NCBI RefSeq assembly: GCF_014698755.1
Contig: NZ_JACJTO010000001.1
Location: 159,785 to 223,784 of the forward strand
DNA: 64,000 nucleotides
Direction: 5' to 3'
Source of the DNA: Aphanizomenon flos-aquae FACHB-1287
GTDB taxonomy: Bacteria > Cyanobacteriota > Cyanobacteriia > Cyanobacteriales > Nostocaceae
The translations under genes were made by a program, and so were the position numbers. The notes under the pieces are model-generated. The model saw nothing but the letters and a program-made list of their open reading frames with translations. It was not told the DNA's origin and did no database searches. Below are positions 27,501 to 36,725 of this stretch, piece after piece. The first letter of the stretch is position 1. The number at the start of each line of letters is the position of its first letter.

Positions 27501-29971
27501 CAACCAATATCAGCTTGAATAGGTGAATTAACACCTGGAAAACCTCGACTAAACCGGACTTGTCCCACCGCAGCCACATCTGCTAATTGCGGAGACGCTA
27601 AAATTCCCGCTACTTGCAACTTCCCTCCTAACTGTCCTTGTAGCTGCGGATTAAAAGGGTTTAATTTTAAACCTGAAGTAGCCAATAATGCTTGATAACG
27701 ACCACCATTAAGTTGAATATAAGAGGCAGTAAGCGCACCACTAGGTAATTTTAAACTGCCGTTGCCCTCTGCTTGAATTGTTTCTGGTTGAAATGACTCA
27801 ACAGAACCCGCTACCTGGAATTGACCAGTGATTATACCCCGCATTTCTGGAGGCAATTTCTGCGTCTCCAGGAGTTTTGTTAAAGGTACATTATCCGCTT
27901 GAATTTTTGCCTGATAGAGCCCTTGGGCAACTTCAATATTAGCAGCTTTAATTCTCCCACCACCAACAGCCAGAAAGGCTTCACCGGTCGCAAATAAAGT
28001 TTTGATATTAAAATTTTCCCTATTACCGGCAATCATGAAATTACCTGTGAGGAGATTATTTAAAATTGGGTTAGCTTGTTTTAAAATAGTTCCTAAACGT
28101 AAATTATTTCCTGTTAATGAAGCTATAAAATTTTGGTCTTTGAACTTAATTTGGGAAATATTAATTTTACCACCAGCAATGTTAACATTGGCATTTTCAG
28201 GAATAATTGTCTCTAGTTGAAATGGTGAAGAACTTCCCGATAAACGCAAATTACCGTTAAATTCTGCCCCAGCTAGAGAAATATTTTCCTGTTGTTTTTG
28301 GTCAACAAAAGATGTTAATTTAATGTTTTTAGCTTGAGTTAAAGCTTGCCAACGCCTCTGATCATGATTATAAATACCATTACCTATAACTACACCTCCA
28401 CCAAGATTTGCAGCTATATCACGGAAAGTAATTGTCTGGTCAGGATTAATAATAGTTGTCCCTGTTGCGGGGTATTTAGCTTGAGGAACTTGCCATTTAA
28501 CTACGGTTTGGGTATTATTAGCTACACTCTTCAATTCTGCGGTAGCGGCCACCAGTCCAATAGGAAATCCTGTTTTCACATTATAAGCTTGAGCGATGGC
28601 ATCCCCAGGAATATTTTCCCCTCGTAGTTGAAAATTGAGTGCAGATACTTGACCAAGTTTAATTATCCCTGCACCTTTAACCTCACCACCATAAGTAGTT
28701 TTACCTTTAATATCTGTAATATTCAGTAAGGATTTACTACTGATTAGCTCAAATTTACCACTAACTTCGCTAAAATTAACTTTATCAATTTGGGTGGTTT
28801 TCAAGGTACTTATATTACCAGATAATACAGGTTGAGAAATACCTCCGGATATTTGCAAATCTGCTCGAGCTATACCACTCACAGGAATGGGTAACTTGAC
28901 TTTTAGGGTTGTTTGGGCATTAGCTAAACTTACCGCGTGTACACGCCCTTTTAGATTAAACCCTGTTTGCTGATCAATAGTACCCGATGCTGTGAGGGGA
29001 ATTTGTCCGTAGTTTGTGACTAGATGATCTAATTTAATTACCGGTCCATCAAAACTGATGTTTCCCTGAGTATTTATTAGTAACTGGGGGACTTTCGAGA
29101 TTTGCACCGTTGCCCCTTCAATGGTAGCATTACCGTACAATAGGGTTTTTTGACTGGGTAATACCTTAATTTCTAAATCCCCATTAACTTTCCCACTTTG
29201 TAAAGTCAGTGGTGAAGCTATAATCCGAGTAATATCTGATGCCAGAATATTTCGGGCTTTGACTCGTAAATTCCCGACTAAAGATTTCTCAAGAATTAGA
29301 TCTCCAATAATAGAAATATCACCTTCACTGACTGCTTTACCAGCCAAATCTAATTTAATTAGGCGATTTTTATCTAAAAGTTGAACTGTGCCATTAATGC
29401 CAGTAAATCCGACAGGAACTCGTAAAGAAATTTTTTCTTCCCCATTTTCTTTCGGTAATAATACTATGTGAGCATCACGCAATCGCAACTTATCTAAATT
29501 AGTTTCAATTGGTCCTTTTTCGGTAGGTACAGCTATAGTAGTTGTTAACCAACGCCCTTGATTATCCTGTTCAATATATATATCTGGACTGACTAAAGTT
29601 ACATCTAATTGGAGATTACGGTTAATAATTAACTGCCAAGGATCAAAACCCACATTTACTGATTTAATACTTACCCTATCAGGATCTGTGTCTGTAGCGG
29701 GAATCTCTGAAGCGGTAAACTCAACACCAGTTAGAGAAAAGGACTTAACGACCCCCAGTTTTACCGGACGGTTAAGGGTAGTAGTGAGACCTTTGTTTGC
29801 TAATGGTACTAAATCGTGATCAACAAAAACCTTTAATCGCCAAATACCGACAATACTCCCCAGAAGTAATAAAGTGCTTATGCCTACTAAACCGCGACTC
29901 AGGATCATCAACCATAAACGCTTAAGCTGAGAATTTGTAGGGGGAGAGTTTTGAATAGAAGGGTTAGACAT
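24527..29971 (-). CDS. tamB: TamB/DUF490 family inner-membrane-anchored bridge protein
   Basis: A 1814-residue AsmA-like protein, thought to form a hydrophobic groove that carries lipids or assists outer-membrane protein assembly across the periplasm. It has a single N-terminal membrane anchor (about 20-42, LWLMILSRGLVGISTLLLLGS). A very long region follows with repeated beta-strand blocks of the form G..Q..G...P...G. The C-terminal DUF490 domain includes LLGGGLIDNKERGDIQLGL and ends WGLNYRINNEF...VVEFEQRF, with the terminal aromatic typical of the family. It is transcribed alone. No Omp85/TamA gene is in the window. Confidence 0.93.
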   Translation of the reverse strand: MSNPSIQNSPPTNSQLKRLWLMILSRGLVGISTLLLLGSIVGIWRLKVFVDHDLVPLANKGLTTTLNRPVKLGVVKSFSLTGVEFTASEIPATDTDPDRVSIKSVNVGFDPWQLIINRNLQLDVTLVSPDIYIEQDNQGRWLTTTIAVPTEKGPIETNLDKLRLRDAHIVLLPKENGEEKISLRVPVGFTGINGTVQLLDKNRLIKLDLAGKAVSEGDISIIGDLILEKSLVGNLRVKARNILASDITRIIASPLTLQSGKVNGDLEIKVLPSQKTLLYGNATIEGATVQISKVPQLLINTQGNISFDGPVIKLDHLVTNYGQIPLTASGTIDQQTGFNLKGRVHAVSLANAQTTLKVKLPIPVSGIARADLQISGGISQPVLSGNISTLKTTQIDKVNFSEVSGKFELISSKSLLNITDIKGKTTYGGEVKGAGIIKLGQVSALNFQLRGENIPGDAIAQAYNVKTGFPIGLVAATAELKSVANNTQTVVKWQVPQAKYPATGTTIINPDQTITFRDIAANLGGGVVIGNGIYNHDQRRWQALTQAKNIKLTSFVDQKQQENISLAGAEFNGNLRLSGSSSPFQLETIIPENANVNIAGGKINISQIKFKDQNFIASLTGNNLRLGTILKQANPILNNLLTGNFMIAGNRENFNIKTLFATGEAFLAVGGGRIKAANIEVAQGLYQAKIQADNVPLTKLLETQKLPPEMRGIITGQFQVAGSVESFQPETIQAEGNGSLKLPSGALTASYIQLNGGRYQALLATSGLKLNPFNPQLQGQLGGKLQVAGILASPQLADVAAVGQVRFSRGFPGVNSPIQADIGWNGEKLTIDSSNNADFQAKGYLLANTKKVSIPEITELNLNIQAKNYSLQQLPVKLPDTVNIAGGLDFNGQVTGKPTAPNITGTLGLRNFQVQKFAFEPLLTGNINSKLGQGLSLDIAGTKERIEFNLDGNNRPKSFLVKWRQALLSGAATDSDWNINVSNFPLTALNVKIPANIPLGPGGVGGLLTANLQLNSQTLATKANIAIEQPEVGRIKGDRFTSEIRYDNNTLVFINSDFRRGVSRYSGDANIIKPWVKQPQLRAVINIDKGNIQNLLTVAQIFDIQDFQRGLKAPKYGKSADLTTNSQGLPLEPLLTQIQRLSEIDALLTSQQQKRLAAKPIPDLRDLKGILNGRIFINTATTNEPRIKFNLQGEDFTWGKPTEPTHFYAAEKVIVKGSFEAGTFRFLPLQIQSQETILSYKGNIGSQEQSGQLSIENFPLQRLSNLVKLPVGITGKLNITAAIAGSINSPQAKGVLNITEGTIDRKSIESLNASFGYNNGRLNFDSQLLGVGTEPANINGSIPYPLPFAIQKSDSNQITLDIKVKNEGLTLLNFFTNEIAFENGKGELDLKVRGTQKQPLVKGTASLDNATFRAQALPEKLTNVTGNAKFDLTSVIVESLGGQFSAGNITAIGELPIFNSQDMKTDTPLTVNLQQLVLNLKALYQGSANGDLKITGSLLKPIISGDIELFNGKVSLPDPEENNSSSAKVNNQNKTDTENASTTLNNLKLTLGKNIQISKPPVFDFQASGDIIVNGSLTNPVPDGTIKLTRGAVNLFTTQLNLSRGYQHTATFSPRQPRDPNLDIRLFAKVLDITQNSDLSRQGSTGLSGLDTVRVEASIDGLASQINDNLRLKSNPSRSETQIVTLLGGGLIDNKERGDIQLGLMNIAGSAVFSNFQGAFNEIGDAFGLSELRIFPTILSQRPKAGKSNSSLELALEAGIDLSSKFSVSTIKIITADDPLQWGLNYRINNEFRARSSTNLTDDTRAVVEFEQRF

Positions 29972-30167
29972 AGGTTTTCAATCTTTGATTACCACAGATT
30001 TGGCAAAATCCTAATTGCTGTGAGACATTTTGGATATGTTCTATAGTAGACTTATCTCGGATCATTGGCAATAAAGCCATAAGATGTTGTATTTCTCCAA
30101 AATGTCAAGAATCTATAACCTAGAGTTTTCAGATAATTGAGGGAATTGATCAATCAAAGGATGGATA

Positions 30168-30581
30168 ATGCGTGTTTTTGTACTGATTTTCAATGCTGGG
30201 ACTGATAATGAGGGGATTCACAGTATTCGGATTAGCAATGCGGAAGGGTTAACAGAGAATAAAATCCTCTTGTTTGAGTCGGAAGACGATGCTACGCGGT
30301 TTGCTTTAATGTTAGAAGCTCAAGATTTCGCTGTACCAACGGTGGAAATGATGAATGCTGATGATATTAAGGAATTTTGCGAAGGTACGGGCTATGCTTG
30401 GGAAATTGTTCCTGAAAATAGTGACTTAGTGCTTCCACCGGAAACGAATGTGGAAGAAACTGATTGGCAAGCTGAAATAGAGGATGATGATGAAAACTTA
30501 TTCCCTACTGGTTCATTTGCCCCAGAAAGTGTTAATTCTGATTTAGACAGTATTCGTCGTAAGTTGGAAGGCTTATTATGA
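30168..30581 (+). CDS. DUF3110 domain protein
   Basis: A 137-residue acidic cyanobacterial protein. The N-terminal ~95 residues match DUF3110: MRVFVLIFNAGTDNEGIHSI, then LFESEDDATRFALMLEAQDF and FCEGTGYAWEIVP. The C-terminal tail is rich in Glu and Asp and ends with DLDSIRRKLEGLL, possibly a short interaction helix. Function is unknown. It lies 83 bases before murQ on the same strand, separated by an STRR array. Confidence 0.85.
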   Translation: MRVFVLIFNAGTDNEGIHSIRISNAEGLTENKILLFESEDDATRFALMLEAQDFAVPTVEMMNADDIKEFCEGTGYAWEIVPENSDLVLPPETNVEETDWQAEIEDDDENLFPTGSFAPESVNSDLDSIRRKLEGLL

Positions 30582-30627
30582 TTTTTCATGAGTTACATTA
30601 AACTAGGAAACGATATAGTCATTATTA

Positions 30628-30648
30628 ACAACTGACAACTGACAACTG
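30628..30648 (+). repeat. STRR heptamer array (ACAACTG x3)
   Basis: Three perfect tandem copies of ACAACTG lie 17 bases before the murQ start. It belongs to the same heptamer family as the arrays before devA and at the HpnI-like gene start. Confidence 0.85.
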
Positions 30649-30664
30649 ATACAGGATACATAAG

Positions 30665-31582
30665 ATGACAAATTTTCAGGAACGCGGGCATCTACTCACT
30701 GAACAAGTTAATCCCCATAGTCTCCATTTAGACCAACTCAACTCTTTAGAATTGGTGGAGTTGTTTAATAGTGAAGACCAAAAAGCTGTAGCAGCGGTAG
30801 CAGAAGCTAAGGTGCAGTTAGCAGCGGCTATTGACTGTACAGCGGAAAGACTGCGTCAAGGTGGACGGTTATTTTATGTGGGTGCAGGAACAAGTGGTAG
30901 AATAGGAGTATTAGATGCTGCTGAGTGTCCACCTACGTTCTGTACTCCACCTGAATTGGTACAAGGGATTATTGCTGGTGGTGCAGGAGCATTAGTTCGC
31001 AGTTCCGAGGATTTGGAAGATCGGTCTGAAGATGGAGAAAGTGCGATCGCTCAAAGACAAATTACCCAACTGGATGTAGTAGTGGGTATCACTGCTGGGG
31101 GAACAACACCTTTTGTTCACGGTGCAATTAATGCAGCCCGTCAACGAGGAGCAGTGACTATTTTTATTGCCTGTGTTCCCGCTGAACAAGTGAGTATCGA
31201 AGCTGATATTGATATTAGACTGTTAACAGGTCCGGAAATTTTGGCTGGTTCTACTCGCTTAAAAGCGGGTACAGTTACAAAGTTAGTCTTAAATACTCTT
31301 TCCACTGGGGTAATGGTGAAATTAGGGAAAGTCTATGGAAATCGGATGGTAGATGTTGCTGTCACTAATCAAAAATTACGCGATCGCGCTTTGCGAATTC
31401 TACAAGACCTGACTGGTCTAAATCGAACCGATGCCGGGATTTTACTAGAACATAGCGGTAAATGGGTTAAATTAGCATTATTAATGCACTGGACTGGTTT
31501 AGATCAAGAAGCAGGTAAAAAATTACTAGCTGCCCATCAAGGTAATCTGAGAGTGGCTGTAACTAGTTATAATCTCAAATAA
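30665..31582 (+). CDS. murQ: N-acetylmuramic acid 6-phosphate etherase
   Basis: MurQ removes D-lactate from MurNAc-6-phosphate to give GlcNAc-6-phosphate during cell-wall recycling. The 305-residue protein has the SIS-domain blocks FYVGAGTSGRIGVLDAAECP, IAGGAGALVRSSEDLEDR and ILAGSTRLKAGTVTKLVLN, and the C-terminal UBA-like helices. No MurNAc PTS or AnmK gene is adjacent. Confidence 0.95.
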   Translation: MTNFQERGHLLTEQVNPHSLHLDQLNSLELVELFNSEDQKAVAAVAEAKVQLAAAIDCTAERLRQGGRLFYVGAGTSGRIGVLDAAECPPTFCTPPELVQGIIAGGAGALVRSSEDLEDRSEDGESAIAQRQITQLDVVVGITAGGTTPFVHGAINAARQRGAVTIFIACVPAEQVSIEADIDIRLLTGPEILAGSTRLKAGTVTKLVLNTLSTGVMVKLGKVYGNRMVDVAVTNQKLRDRALRILQDLTGLNRTDAGILLEHSGKWVKLALLMHWTGLDQEAGKKLLAAHQGNLRVAVTSYNLK

Positions 31583-31679
31583 AATTCCATCTCATGATCT
31601 ATTTACTGGGTTATTTGTAGAAATAGAACTGCAACAATTTCCGAATTGTTTTTTGAGTTGGATAAAATCTATATTCTGA

Positions 31680-33116
31680 CTATTCGCGCTGTTTTTGTTG
31701 CTGATACAACTGCTTAAATAAAGCTTGCTGTTTTTGATGATCAACAATTGGTTTGGGATAATTGACTCGATGACATTCTAACGGGGGAATTTTCCCAGTT
31801 ATTAAATATTCTGAATCTACAGAACGCAATTCCCACACCCATTGACGAATATATTCTGCTTCTGCATCAAATTTTTGAGTTTGACTAACTGGGTTAAAAA
31901 TGCGTAATGGTTGGGGGTCCATACCACTAGAAGCGCTCCATTGCCAACCACCATTATTAGCAGATAAATCACCATCAATGAGTGTCTGCATAAAATACTT
32001 TTCTCCCCATTGGGGATTAATAATTAGGTCTTTAGTTAAAAAACTCGCAACTATCATTCTACATCTATTGTGCATCCAACCAGTTTGATTTAATTGACGC
32101 ATAGCAGCATCAACTATAGGATAACCTGTTTTTCCCTCACACCAAGCTTGAAAATATTCTTCATTATTTTGCCAAGGAAACTTTTTAAAAATATCCCTAT
32201 ATGCACCATCAGCTAATGTGGGAAAATGGTACATAGCGTGTTGATAAAATTCCCGCCATGCTAATTCTTTTTGCCATGTTTGGATACTGGCATTTACTTC
32301 TTCACTATGACTATGTGCTAAGGCTTCTATTGTAGTTTGCCAAATAGTTCTAATACCAATAACACCAAATTTTAAAGCTGCACTTAATTGAGATGTACCA
32401 TCAACTGCGGGAAAATTCCGCTGTTCTTGATATTCATAAATAGCAGATTTCACAAAATTATCTAATCGTGTTTGTGCTGCTAATTCTCCGGGAGAAATAA
32501 TTAATTCTTCATCCCAAATAAAACCTAAATCTTCCGCAGTAGGTAAATTAATTGTTCCCATTTGTTGAGCAATTTTTTCTTCTTTCTCTGTTAATCCCGT
32601 AATATTTTCTAAAATTTTGACTGGTTTAGCCTTAGATTTAGTAATCCAATTTTTCCAGAAGGGAGTATAAACAGTATAGGGAGTTTTTGCACCGCTAAAA
32701 ATTTCCGTTGGTGAATGTAGTAACTGATCCCAATTATAATTAAGAAACTCAATTCCTTGGGTTTTTAAAGCATCAATTACTGCTAAATCTCGTCTTTGTG
32801 AATAAGGTTCAACATCCCAATTCCAAAATACTGCTTTAGCTTGTAATGCTGCGGCTAATTTGGGAATTGCCACAACGGGATCATTTTGTAAAACCAATAA
32901 TTGACTACCTACCTGTCGATATCTTTCTTGAAGAGATTGCAAACAGCCAATCATATATTTTACCCTGGCTGGGGCAATATCATCACTTTGGAGAATCTGC
33001 GGGTCTAGACAAAACACACCCACAATTTTGGGACTTTTTTCTCTGGCCGCAGCTAGTCCAGTATGATCAGAAATGCGGAGATCTCGACGATGCCAAAACA
33101 AAATTAAATCAGACAT
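31680..33116 (-). CDS. phrA: Deoxyribodipyrimidine photolyase (FAD-binding)
   Basis: This protein repairs UV-made cyclobutane pyrimidine dimers using blue light. It has 478 residues: an N-terminal Rossmann-like antenna domain ([15 protein letters not shown]) and a C-terminal helical FAD domain with [35 protein letters not shown] and the [20 protein letters not shown] block, which contributes the tryptophan chain. The cyanobacterial homologue uses 8-HDF as antenna, which I infer here. Confidence 0.93.
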   Translation of the reverse strand: MSDLILFWHRRDLRISDHTGLAAAREKSPKIVGVFCLDPQILQSDDIAPARVKYMIGCLQSLQERYRQVGSQLLVLQNDPVVAIPKLAAALQAKAVFWNWDVEPYSQRRDLAVIDALKTQGIEFLNYNWDQLLHSPTEIFSGAKTPYTVYTPFWKNWITKSKAKPVKILENITGLTEKEEKIAQQMGTINLPTAEDLGFIWDEELIISPGELAAQTRLDNFVKSAIYEYQEQRNFPAVDGTSQLSAALKFGVIGIRTIWQTTIEALAHSHSEEVNASIQTWQKELAWREFYQHAMYHFPTLADGAYRDIFKKFPWQNNEEYFQAWCEGKTGYPIVDAAMRQLNQTGWMHNRCRMIVASFLTKDLIINPQWGEKYFMQTLIDGDLSANNGGWQWSASSGMDPQPLRIFNPVSQTQKFDAEAEYIRQWVWELRSVDSEYLITGKIPPLECHRVNYPKPIVDHQKQQALFKQLYQQQKQRE

Positions 33117-33207
33117 TTGATGTTAGTATAGTTCTCATGTACTAAATTAGATTTTAGCAATTATACCGAATATTATGTAAGGCTGTACAGGATAATAATC
33201 AACCGTA

Positions 33208-33237
33208 TTTATCTGCGTTTATTTGCGTTTATCTGCG
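33208..33237 (-). repeat. Three 10-bp tandem units (CGCAGATAAA family)
   Basis: The plus strand shows TTTATCTGCG, TTTATTTGCG, TTTATCTGCG in direct tandem. Read on the minus strand these are CGCAGATAAA-type units, the same family as at 12193-12222. It lies between the photolyase and dihydroorotase-like genes. Confidence 0.75.
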
Positions 33238-33261
33238 GTCAATTATTATGAAAATCTGATT

Positions 33262-34536
33262 TTATTGTAAATTGTGATCAGACCAAATTTGCACAACTCG
33301 ACCTGTAACTTCTTGACCAAACCAAGGAGTATTATAAGAAAGTGTTTGGAGATTTGCTTGATTCACATTCCAAGTTTGCTGAGGATCAAATAAGGTTAAT
33401 TCAGCTTTTTCACCGGGTTGAATGGCTTTAATTTCTTGTTGTAAACAAGCCGCTGGTTGATGACTCAAAACGCGCCATAATTCTAGGGGTGTAAATTCTC
33501 CAGTCTCTACGAGATTTTGCCAAAGTAGGGGCAATGCCAATTCTAAACCAATTGCGCCCGGTGGTGATTCAGCAAAGGCTTGAACTTTTTCTTCATAGGT
33601 GTAGGGTGCGTGGTCAATAGCGATCGCGTCTATTATCCCAGTTCGCAGGGCATTCCGCAAGCATAACATATCTTGATGATTTCCTAAAGGCGGATCTAAA
33701 TGTAAAGATGTGTGATAACTGCTGATGGCTGTTGTATCGAGTAAAACGTGCATCCATGTGGTACTAGCGGTAATGGGGACACCTTGAGCTTTAGCTTGAG
33801 CAATTAATTTTACACTTCGTGCAGTAGAAACGCGCATAATATGAACGGGTGTACCAATATCTGCAACCAGTTCTAATAAAGCGGCCATAGCCGTTGTTTC
33901 CGCACTAACTGGAATAGGGGCTAAACCTATTCGCAAAGCTTCTGCACCTTCTCTCATTCTACCATTAGCCGCTAAATGGCGATCGCATGGCCAAAAAGCC
34001 ACAGGTTTATTAAAGGGTTGAAGATACTCTAAAACCCGTCTGACTATCCCCAAATTTTCCCAAGGTTTAGCATCAGTAAAACCCACAACTCCCGCTGCGG
34101 CTAAATCTGCTACTTCTGTTAATTGTTTACCTGCTAAATCTAAGGTAATTGCCCCCCAGATGTACAAATGGGGACATGGTTGTTCTCTGTCTCTCTGTTG
34201 CTGTAACCGCATCACTAAAGCGGGTTGATCAATGGGCGGAGATGTATCTGGTAAAACACTAACCCTAGTAAAACCACCAGCAGCGGCAGCTTGTAAAAAG
34301 GAATTAAGATTTTCTCGTGCTTCAAATCCGGGCTCACTACAATGACTATATAAATCAACTAATCCAGCCCCAATAACTAGGCCTTGACAATCACGAATGG
34401 ACGTATCGGCACTAAAATCCGTAATTTTCTGGGCGATAGTTTGGATATAACCATCAATAATTAATACATCTGCTACGATGTCCGTTTTCTGAACAGGATC
34501 AATTACTCTTACTTGTTTTAATAGTTCTTTGGTCAT
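33262..34536 (-). CDS. pyrC: Dihydroorotase-like protein with degenerate metal site
   Basis: A 424-residue amidohydrolase-fold protein clearly related to class I dihydroorotase (pyrimidine synthesis). The first metal motif, normally D-x-H-x-H-x-R, reads DLYSHCSEPG (61-70). The first histidine is Tyr63 and the substrate-binding arginine is Ser67. Later motifs are also altered (WPCDRH, PVHIMRVST), while AIAIDHAP keeps its aspartate. It may be inactive, acting structurally with aspartate carbamoyltransferase like the non-catalytic pyrC' proteins, or may be a divergent enzyme. The symbol follows homology only. Confidence 0.85.
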   Translation of the reverse strand: MTKELLKQVRVIDPVQKTDIVADVLIIDGYIQTIAQKITDFSADTSIRDCQGLVIGAGLVDLYSHCSEPGFEARENLNSFLQAAAAGGFTRVSVLPDTSPPIDQPALVMRLQQQRDREQPCPHLYIWGAITLDLAGKQLTEVADLAAAGVVGFTDAKPWENLGIVRRVLEYLQPFNKPVAFWPCDRHLAANGRMREGAEALRIGLAPIPVSAETTAMAALLELVADIGTPVHIMRVSTARSVKLIAQAKAQGVPITASTTWMHVLLDTTAISSYHTSLHLDPPLGNHQDMLCLRNALRTGIIDAIAIDHAPYTYEEKVQAFAESPPGAIGLELALPLLWQNLVETGEFTPLELWRVLSHQPAACLQQEIKAIQPGEKAELTLFDPQQTWNVNQANLQTLSYNTPWFGQEVTGRVVQIWSDHNLQ

Positions 34537-34650
34537 GAGGAATATTACTTATCAGTGCTATTTAGCTGTTACTTTTGATTGTTTTTGCCATTCCTCCTGC
34601 TCCCTGCCCCTGGTTTACTAACCAGGAGTTTAAAATAGGTAATTACAGAT

Positions 34651-35337
34651 TTACAATCGGTGCAGCAAATTTACACCATGTGTATCAGTACCACAGGTGT
34701 TAAATAACTCGAATTTTTCCGCTAACTGTTGGACTTCCTCCGTTTCCACCTCACTAGCCTTCCAGGGCTTAGGGTTATTGTAAGCGTAGAAAGTCTCAAC
34801 ACCATCAATCCCATAGCCAGCAGCCGCAGGAATGAGGTCAAAATGCGATCGCCTGTACCGGGCTGGGTGAGCCAGTACCGCCAATCCTCCCGCTTCATGA
34901 ATAGATTTAATCACGTTAACTGCTTGATAAGCATGACCGACACTGGGAATTTTTTGTAAATATGGCTTCATGCTAGGATGGTCTGACTCAAAAGCATAGG
35001 CCAGAATGTGGACTTCAGTATCCAGCAAATTGGCATTAATTTCTGCACCACTCCACAGGTATGGAGTATAGGCCTCAAGATTACTCCGCTGCCAATTTTC
35101 TAACCAAGCCTGGGCAGCCTGGTAGCCACAGATACTATGATGATCAGTGATAGCTAGACCTTTTAAGCCAATGGCAATCACTTGATTCATCAACTCACTC
35201 GGTTCTAGTTTGCCATCCGAGTGGACTGTGTGCATATGAAAATTAAATAACTTGGGACAACTTTGGGCATCAATGCGTTGGAATACTTGCTTTAGTAGTT
35301 CTTTAGAAACAGTAGTCCGGGCAAAATTTACAACCAT
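34651..35337 (-). CDS. PHP-domain phosphoesterase
   Basis: A 228-residue protein of the polymerase and histidinol phosphatase (PHP) family. Metal-ligand motifs are FHMHTVHSDG, LAITDHHSICGY, VLAHPARYRR and the final CGTDTHG. These are the four canonical PHP motifs, so it is likely an active metal-dependent phosphoesterase of the RNase AM/TrpH-like type. It has the same orientation as the dihydroorotase-like gene downstream, with a 114-base gap. Confidence 0.88.
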   Translation of the reverse strand: MVVNFARTTVSKELLKQVFQRIDAQSCPKLFNFHMHTVHSDGKLEPSELMNQVIAIGLKGLAITDHHSICGYQAAQAWLENWQRSNLEAYTPYLWSGAEINANLLDTEVHILAYAFESDHPSMKPYLQKIPSVGHAYQAVNVIKSIHEAGGLAVLAHPARYRRSHFDLIPAAAGYGIDGVETFYAYNNPKPWKASEVETEEVQQLAEKFELFNTCGTDTHGVNLLHRL

Positions 35338-35567
35338 AACCCCCCCTGCACGAAAATTACATTTTTCTCACAACACCAACAGGCCATATTTGTAAATGAG
35401 ATATAATCAATACCACTAATTAGTCAATACGGATACTTACTCAACTACACCAATTGATTTTTGCAATATGTCAAGACTAGGTTAGCAAATATTAACGCTG
35501 ATGGCGATTAGTATTTTTGATTACTTCCATCAAGGAAATATAAATTTTGTGTATAGGTTGTATTTGC

Positions 35568-36605
35568 TTACTGTTGTTGTGACAACAACCCGACTAATTC
35601 ACCTGTGCCATTAATAACTTCACCAATGGCATTAGCAGGGATATCCTGAGATTGAAAATGAGTAATTACCTGTTCTGCTTGCTGAGGTGGAACTAATAAC
35701 ACAAATCCGATACCCATATTAAAGGTATTATACATAGCCTCAGGACTAACAGCGCCAGTTGTAGCTAACCAATGAAAGACAGGAGGAATAGTCCAACTAT
35801 CAGGTATAATTTTAATCGCTTGATCCTTGCTTAAACATCTCGGTAAATTTTCTGGTAAACCACCTCCAGTAATGTGAGCCATACCATGAATTTCTAAACC
35901 TGATTGCAAAGCGGCTAAAACAGATTTAACATAAATACGTGTAGGCGTTAGAAAAGTTTCACCAATAGATTTTTCATGTAGTATGTCTGGGGTATCTGTC
36001 CATGCAAACCCGCTATTAGTGACAATTTTTCGGACTAGACTCAACCCATTACTATGGACACCTGTACTAGCTAAACCTATAGCTACATCTCCTATTTGCA
36101 CCTGAGAACCGTCTAACATTCGGCTTTTTTCGACAATTCCCACACAAAAACCCGCCAAGTCATATTCACCAACTTGGTAAAAACCCGGCATTTCCGCCGT
36201 TTCTCCCCCTAATAAGGCTGAACCGGCTAATTTACAACCTGTAGCTATTCCTGCGACTACCTGAGTTAATTGTTCTTTGTCTAATTTACCCGTAGCTACA
36301 TAATCAAGAAAGAATAAGGGTTCTGCACCTGATGTCAACACATCATTAACGCACATTGCCACCAAATCTATACCCACAGTATCATGACGGTTGAGAATTT
36401 GAGCTATTTTCAATTTTGTGCCGACACCATCTGTTCCCGAAACTAAAACAGGTTCTTTGTAACCTGTGGGGAGTTGAAAGCAACCACCAAAGCCACCCAG
36501 TCCCCCCAAAACCTCTTTTCTAAAGGTGCTGTGAACCAAATTGCGAATTTGGTCTACAAAGGCTCTACCTGCTTCAACATCAACGCCTGCATCCCGATAA
36601 TCCAT
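35568..36605 (-). CDS. purM: Phosphoribosylformylglycinamidine cyclo-ligase
   Basis: PurM (AIR synthetase) closes the imidazole ring in purine synthesis. The 345-residue protein starts [20 protein letters not shown]. It carries the family blocks [50 protein letters not shown] and [11 protein letters not shown]. It diverges from the thymidylate synthase-like gene with 120 bases between starts. Confidence 0.96.
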   Translation of the reverse strand: MDYRDAGVDVEAGRAFVDQIRNLVHSTFRKEVLGGLGGFGGCFQLPTGYKEPVLVSGTDGVGTKLKIAQILNRHDTVGIDLVAMCVNDVLTSGAEPLFFLDYVATGKLDKEQLTQVVAGIATGCKLAGSALLGGETAEMPGFYQVGEYDLAGFCVGIVEKSRMLDGSQVQIGDVAIGLASTGVHSNGLSLVRKIVTNSGFAWTDTPDILHEKSIGETFLTPTRIYVKSVLAALQSGLEIHGMAHITGGGLPENLPRCLSKDQAIKIIPDSWTIPPVFHWLATTGAVSPEAMYNTFNMGIGFVLLVPPQQAEQVITHFQSQDIPANAIGEVINGTGELVGLLSQQQ

Positions 36606-36725
36606 GCTTAATTATACCATTATCAATTCATTACTTAGGTTATGATTATCACACAATTTATTAATCTAGATCAATTATTGTATCCTAAATAATCAATCAT
36701 TAGTAATAAAAATCTGGTAAGTCAA

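Noticed and set aside
28002..28627. Two plus-strand frames inside tamB
   Set aside because: They are antisense shadows of a long, well-supported gene.
30628..30648. Short CRISPR-like repeat
   Set aside because: Seven-base units in direct tandem without spacers; this is an STRR array. No CRISPR array or cas gene was seen in the window.
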